A stretch of 10,313 bases of DNA from Prevotella sp. UBA746 (GTDB lineage Bacteria; Bacteroidota; Bacteroidia; Bacteroidales; Bacteroidaceae). Shown in pieces: positions 7,765 to 10,313 of the stretch (position 1 is its first letter; each line of letters opens with the position of its first letter). Below the pieces are notes generated by a model. That model searched no databases, had not been told where the DNA came from, and saw nothing but the letters and a program-made list of their open reading frames with translations. The stretch spans positions 2,070 to 12,382 of the forward strand of contig DBKQ01000011.1 in NCBI GenBank assembly GCA_002298545.1. The letters are read 5' to 3'. A program made the translations under genes and the position numbers.

Positions 7765-7868
7765 TTTATATATATATTAGGCATAATAGGCATATTGGGC
7801 ATATTAGGCATAATGGGCATAATAGGCATAATGGGCATGGTTATGCATAACAGGCCATGTATATGCAT
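7761..7868 (-). CDS. Possible 35-codon repeat-encoded leader ORF upstream of dihydroorotase
   Basis: A small frame starts at ATG 7868-7866 with MHIHGLLCIT. It continues with seven Met-Pro-(Ile/Asn) triplets from the 9-bp repeat array, then NIYIK-type residues spanning the last triplet, and stops at TGA 7763-7761. That stop overlaps the dihydroorotase ATG as ATGA. The frame is also in phase with the stop codon of the upstream lipoprotein gene (7880-7878), so the whole intergenic region is open in that phase. The repeat contains no stop in any - strand frame, so openness alone means little; the ATGA junction is the better argument. It could be a coupled leader peptide or an accident of the repeat. 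I know of no matching protein family. Confidence 0.3.
   Translation of the reverse strand: MHIHGLLCITMPIMPIMPIMPNMPNMPIMPNIYIK
7779..7841. repeat. 9-bp tandem repeat array, about seven units
   Basis: Seven consecutive 9-bp units follow the pattern (A/G)GGCATA(A/T)T, starting at 7779, 7788, 7797, 7806, 7815, 7824 and 7833; the last is degenerate (GGGCATGGT). The units vary mainly at position 1 (A or G) and position 8 (A or T). The array fills most of the gap between the lipoprotein and dihydroorotase genes. It is flanked by the palindrome TTATGCATAA (7841-7850) and a second TATGCATA at 7862-7869. A second array of the same family lies at 10257-10313. Confidence 0.93.
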
Positions 7869-7877
7869 AATTAGCTT

Positions 7878-8669
7878 TTATTCTGCCGGTTGAGCCAAAT
7901 CATTAGGGGTCGGCACATCTTCCTGCGGTGCGGCATCAGGCATTGACGGTGCCGGTTGGTCTGGAGTAGCCATACCGTTCATTATATTTTGGTTATCTTG
8001 AGCCTTTCGGTAATAGTCTCTAACGTAAGGATCATTCTTAAACTTATCTGTAGCCTTGCTCATTATCTCCTCAATCCACGGCGACAGTTCAGGATACTTG
8101 TTTCCGGCAGTCATCATAAAGAACACACCGGGACCGAGAACATTGTCGAAATTCTCTGTGATAAACGAAGTAATGAGCTTATCTTCACGTTCAGCAATAT
8201 TCTGTGCCTCCTGCGACAAACGGGCATTGGTAACGTTTTCATCCTCTCCATTCATGATAGCCTGACTCTGCTTATGACCGAGTTCCTCCATCTGCATGTC
8301 GAGCTGATTGTATTTTTCGAGAAAACCGGAAAGCTTGTCGTTAAGCGGTGTGCCGCTGACTTTCTGCTGTCCGTTGTCGATTTTTATCGAGATATCGCCA
8401 TGCTCAAGAACTACAGGCATAAGACTCTCGTCGTCGAGGAAGAGAGTAACCATCTTTGTAGAGTCAAGCTGTCCGTTGAAGCTAAACTGTCCATGAACGA
8501 CATCACAGGAATCGATATTCTTAAGGTCGCTGTTCTTGTATGCCTTCAGATAAAGCATTTTTCCATCGAGCATAGAAACGTCGGATGTTCCTTTAATGTC
8601 ATAAGTTCCGGAGCATGATGTTGCCGTCACTGCAGCGGTAGCGATAAGAGAGTAGAAAATTTTATTCAT
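7878..8669 (-). CDS. DUF4369-domain lipoprotein
   Basis: The 263-residue protein begins with a short basic and hydrophobic signal ending in the lipobox-like ATSC, with the lipidated cysteine at residue 19. Residues about 22-115 (YDIKGTSDVSMLDGKMLYLKAY..., IDSCDVVHGQFSFNG, PVVLEHGDISIKID) match the DUF4369 pattern, often found at the N-terminus of Bacteroidetes thiol-disulfide oxidoreductases. Here no thioredoxin fold or CxxC motif follows. Instead there is a charged, helical, probably coiled region (about 115-225) and a Pro/Ala/Asp/Gln-rich, probably disordered tail. It is likely held in the periplasm or outer membrane; its function is unknown. The start at 8669 is supported by the signal sequence and a well-placed promoter 23 bp upstream. 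Some longer DUF4369 proteins bind or reduce partners at the envelope, but this cannot be read from the sequence here. Confidence 0.85.
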   Translation of the reverse strand: MNKIFYSLIATAAVTATSCSGTYDIKGTSDVSMLDGKMLYLKAYKNSDLKNIDSCDVVHGQFSFNGQLDSTKMVTLFLDDESLMPVVLEHGDISIKIDNGQQKVSGTPLNDKLSGFLEKYNQLDMQMEELGHKQSQAIMNGEDENVTNARLSQEAQNIAEREDKLITSFITENFDNVLGPGVFFMMTAGNKYPELSPWIEEIMSKATDKFKNDPYVRDYYRKAQDNQNIMNGMATPDQPAPSMPDAAPQEDVPTPNDLAQPAE

Positions 8670-8691
8670 ATATTGTTTTCGTAAAGCAATA

Positions 8692-8723
8692 CAAAATTAC
8701 TCTGTATTACCGATGTATGGAAA
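8692..8723 (-). promoter_or_regulatory. Bacteroidetes-type promoter of the DUF4369 lipoprotein gene
   Basis: On the - strand TAATTTTG (8699-8692) is a perfect match to the -7 consensus TAnnTTTG. Twenty bases upstream is TTTC (8723-8720), one mismatch from the -33 TTTG. The predicted start of transcription near 8687 leaves a leader of about 18 nt before the ATG at 8669. Confidence 0.65.
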
Positions 8724-8725
8724 TA

Positions 8726-8752
8726 AGTTCATGTTATTTAAAACATGTAACT
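8726..8752. other. Imperfect inverted repeat next to the lipoprotein promoter
   Basis: AGTTCATGTT (8726-8735) pairs with AACATG-T-AACT (8742-8752) with one bulged T and a 6-nt loop. On the - strand it is preceded by an A-rich tract (complement of nine T at 8764-8772) and lies immediately upstream of the -33 element. It could be a weak terminator for the membrane-protein gene that stops at 8801, or an operator. The T tail on the - strand is poor, and the good T tract is on the + strand, where no gene needs it. Confidence 0.35.
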
Positions 8753-8800
8753 GAATTTTTAGCTTTTTTTTTGCTCTTTCTTCTGATTTTCGCTGTTGCT

Positions 8801-9220
8801 TTATCCTTTTTTCTGCAATTCTGACGAAATTCTGTGTGTGGAATAAAGTTGAAGAATTGCTGCGACGAGGAGTGTAACAACCCAATTGTTGTGAATATAT
8901 TTCAGGTATGCATTGTATCCGTCAATACCACTTTTGAGGAACAGCGGATATACAATATGATATGAATTCTCCAGCATCAGTACGGCAGAGACGATAAAGA
9001 AAGCCGTACCGGTAAGCATTATCCGACGCAGTCTGCGCAGGGTGATATCCGTTCCTTCATACCGCTGTGCTATCTGCATGGCGGCAAATAGCAGTGTTCC
9101 CGGCAAGAAAGCGCAAGGAGCAACGGTATGTTCGCCAAATACATACAGTCCGGCACCGACAACCATCAGTACGGCGCCAATGAGCATTATAATACTCTGT
9201 GTTTTACTCAGTTGTTTCAT
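8801..9220 (-). CDS. Small four-helix integral membrane protein, unknown function
   Basis: The 139-residue protein has four hydrophobic segments at about 9-28, 33-52, 66-83 and 112-127, with a basic loop (LRRLRR at 61-66) and basic ends consistent with cytoplasmic termini. I do not recognise a named family or catalytic motif. Its start overlaps the end of the DivIC-like gene by 17 bp, so the two are very likely translated from one message and coupled. This suggests, without proving, a role at the inner membrane related to division or envelope. The ATG at 9220 is the first methionine before the first membrane segment and gives a sensible basic N-terminus (MKQLSKTQS). Confidence 0.78.
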   Translation of the reverse strand: MKQLSKTQSIIMLIGAVLMVVGAGLYVFGEHTVAPCAFLPGTLLFAAMQIAQRYEGTDITLRRLRRIMLTGTAFFIVSAVLMLENSYHIVYPLFLKSGIDGYNAYLKYIHNNWVVTLLVAAILQLYSTHRISSELQKKG

Positions 9221-9539
9221 CTTCTGTTTCGTTGTTTTTTTCGTCGTCGCTCAATACGAATATATCTTCGTCGTCAGCCTTCATCATATAGTTCTCCCGT
9301 GCAATCTTTGTTATAGCCTTAGGGTTCCGGTGAAGTTCATTGAGCTTCTGTTTGTCGCGTTCATACTGTCCGTTATACTTTTCGATTTCTTCTTTCAAAT
9401 CTCTTATCTGTATGGCATATTGCGCACGAGTAAGAAAGCTGTTGTCGTCGATAACGCCAACGAGCAATCCACCGATAATGATTACAAACCAATACCGGTT
9501 ATGGGATATGAAGCTTAAAACAGGATTAATGCGACTCAT
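9204..9539 (-). CDS. DivIC/FtsB-like septum formation initiator protein
   Basis: The 111-residue bitopic protein has a short cytoplasmic N-terminus, one membrane segment (about 14-30), a coiled-coil stretch (about 40-70) and the family signature at about 80-96, AREN-YMMKADDEDIFVL. This order of membrane helix, coiled coil and short extracytoplasmic motif is that of FtsB/DivIC. These proteins join FtsL and FtsQ/DivIB in the divisome and help activate septal peptidoglycan synthesis. The last 15 or so residues are unusually rich in Asp, Glu, Asn and Thr. A consensus promoter lies 30 bp upstream of the start, and the next gene overlaps its 3' end by 17 bp. The family assignment is strong; choosing between the FtsB and DivIC names is not possible from this alone. 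Confidence 0.87.
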   Translation of the reverse strand: MSRINPVLSFISHNRYWFVIIIGGLLVGVIDDNSFLTRAQYAIQIRDLKEEIEKYNGQYERDKQKLNELHRNPKAITKIARENYMMKADDEDIFVLSDDEKNNETEDETTE

Positions 9540-9568
9540 TATTGTTTTTGATATTTTCTTTCAGCGTG

Positions 9569-9598
9569 CAAATTTAGATAAAAATCTGGAATTACAAG
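9569..9598 (-). promoter_or_regulatory. Bacteroidetes-type promoter of the DivIC-like gene
   Basis: TAAATTTG on the - strand (9576-9569) matches TAnnTTTG perfectly. CTTG (9598-9595), 18 bases upstream, is one mismatch from the -33 TTTG and is part of the 10-bp palindrome ACAAGCTTGT (9594-9603). Transcription would begin near 9563, about 24 nt before the ATG at 9539. Confidence 0.6.
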
Positions 9599-9662
9599 CT
9601 TGTTGTTATAAAAAACATTACTCAAAACAACGGTTGTATTACCATAAAATCCCTCCAACAAG

Positions 9663-10223
9663 TTAGAATCCCCTTTGTTTTCGTCTTTCATTAAACAGTT
9701 GTTCTTTAATGCCCCCATTTTCCTTGAAATGTTTTTTCTGCCACTCGATAAGTCCTTTTATCATGACATCCGTCTGTTTTATTAGAGTTATGGCAATATT
9801 ACAGATGGTTTCAGCAGACCGTTCAGCGATTTTCTCTCTGTAGTCTTCCGGTTCATTATGATTGCAGCAATATTTCCTTGTCTGAATTGCTTTAATGGAG
9901 TTCATGTCCCATTGTGTAAGATTATGAACACGCAGATAATCCTTGTAATCCTCGAGGAGTTCGTGCAGACTGGCACGGTTCACGTTTGTGAGTTTTATTT
10001 CCATTTCGGTAGAAGTAATGCCGTCGATGTTTCCTTCTACGATATTTTGTTTTCCTGAGCGAGCTGCCTGAATCATTTGGTCTATTGTGCGGTCGCCGCG
10101 CTCAAGGTATTTATGAGCGAAATAGTAGGTTATGTCGTAAATGATTACGGCTTTCTTGTAGCAGATGAGGGTGTTGTAGTCTTTTCCTTGGCGAAGGAAA
10201 GAGTTGTCTTGGGGGTGTTTCAT
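9663..10223 (-). CDS. Four-helix-bundle (S23/Avd-like) protein with C-terminal suffix domain
   Basis: The 186-residue protein has an N-terminal half (about 15-100) matching the S23-type four-helix-bundle family. Visible features are YKKAVIIYDITYYFAHKYL in helix one, and DQMIQAARSGKQNIVEG (48-64), equivalent to the family's Q-x-R-RAA-S-x-x-NIAEG signature. The C-terminal half (about 118-186: CCNHNEP, ERSAETICNIAITLIKQ, LIEWQKKHFKENGG) fits the extension known as the four helix bundle suffix domain, and it ends in a basic tail (NERRKQRGF). Relatives occur in insertions within 23S rRNA genes and as accessory proteins of diversity-generating retroelements, but neither is present here. The molecular role is unknown; RNA binding is possible given the basic surface of relatives. 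A 9-bp repeat array lies 33 bp upstream. No clear terminator follows. Confidence 0.85.
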   Translation of the reverse strand: MKHPQDNSFLRQGKDYNTLICYKKAVIIYDITYYFAHKYLERGDRTIDQMIQAARSGKQNIVEGNIDGITSTEMEIKLTNVNRASLHELLEDYKDYLRVHNLTQWDMNSIKAIQTRKYCCNHNEPEDYREKIAERSAETICNIAITLIKQTDVMIKGLIEWQKKHFKENGGIKEQLFNERRKQRGF

Positions 10224-10256
10224 AGGATATATTTTTATTATTTATTAATAGGTATT

Positions 10257-10313
10257 GGGAATAATAGGCATAATAAGCATAATAGGCATAGTAGGCATAA
10301 TAGGCATAATAGG
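10257..10313. repeat. Second 9-bp tandem repeat array, running off the window
   Basis: Six 9-bp units plus three bases follow the AGGCATAAT pattern: GGGAATAAT at 10257, then units at 10266, 10275 (AAGCATAAT), 10284 (AGGCATAGT), 10293 and 10302, continuing past the end. The family is the same as at 7779-7841, and the array again lies directly upstream of a - strand gene. The bases between it and the ATG at 10223 are almost entirely A and T. Read on the - strand it gives a Met-Pro-Ile-type frame that stops at 10247-10245, before the gene. Confidence 0.92.

Noticed and set aside
7779..7841. 9-bp arrays as a CRISPR
   Set aside because: Units are only 9 bp and contiguous with no spacers, and no cas gene is nearby.
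8726..8772. + strand terminator formed by the hairpin and the nine-T run
   Set aside because: No + strand gene lies upstream to be terminated. The hairpin is kept only as a low-confidence element near the - strand promoter.
8697..8885. 62-codon - strand frame between the membrane protein and lipoprotein genes
   Set aside because: It overlaps the end of the four-helix membrane gene in another frame, covers the promoter of the lipoprotein gene, and its Lys/Arg/Gln-rich content comes from the A-rich tract.
9621..9640. ACAACGGTTGT inverted repeat as a terminator for the four-helix gene
   Set aside because: The arms are separated by a single base, so no hairpin loop can form, and no T tract follows on the - strand.
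9663..10223. Diversity-generating retroelement accessory (Avd) or rRNA intervening sequence
   Set aside because: No reverse transcriptase, template/variable repeat or rRNA sequence is present in the window. The C-terminal suffix domain also differs from Avd.

Overview
The window looks like chromosomal DNA from a Bacteroidales bacterium, most likely Prevotella or a close relative. The reasons are: two surface proteins with C-terminal tails of the type IX secretion (T9SS, Por) sorting kind; a DUF4369 lipoprotein; promoters that fit the Bacteroidetes pattern (TAnnTTTG at -7, TTTG-like at -33); genes without clear Shine-Dalgarno sites; and a four-helix-bundle protein of a type common in this phylum. 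The species assignment is inference from protein and promoter style.

Layout. Positions 1-5142 (+ strand) hold two secreted modular proteins. The first lacks its 5' end and is built from duplicated jelly-roll-like (choice-of-anchor J) and fibronectin III modules. The second, at 3007-5142, has a signal peptide, a propeller-like region, one FN3 domain, one anchor J domain and a sorting tail. Between them lie a terminator hairpin and an exact-length 29-bp tandem duplication. Its two copies read as identical 10-residue mini-ORFs joined by ATGA overlaps. A perfect 18-bp hairpin at 5181-5230 ends the + strand block and also ends the opposing block.

Everything from 5232 to 10223 is on the - strand. 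In transcription order, right to left, it holds: a four-helix-bundle suffix protein (10223-9663); a DivIC/FtsB-like cell-division protein overlapping by 17 bp with a four-helix membrane protein (9539-8801); a DUF4369 lipoprotein with its own recognisable promoter (8669-7878); a dihydroorotase of pyrimidine synthesis (7764-6424); and, 16 bp after it, a membrane-anchored metallophosphoesterase (6407-5232).

The most unusual structure is a 9-bp tandem repeat family (AGGCATAAT and variants) found in two arrays. Each lies just upstream of a - strand gene: dihydroorotase (7779-7841) and the four-helix protein (10257 to the window edge). The first array is part of a small open frame (7868-7761) of Met-Pro-Ile/Asn triplets. 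This frame is in phase with the preceding lipoprotein gene, and its stop overlaps the dihydroorotase start as ATGA. I see no phage, transposase, CRISPR array, tRNA or rRNA. Apart from the repeats and the chained mini-ORFs this is mostly ordinary core and surface-protein sequence.
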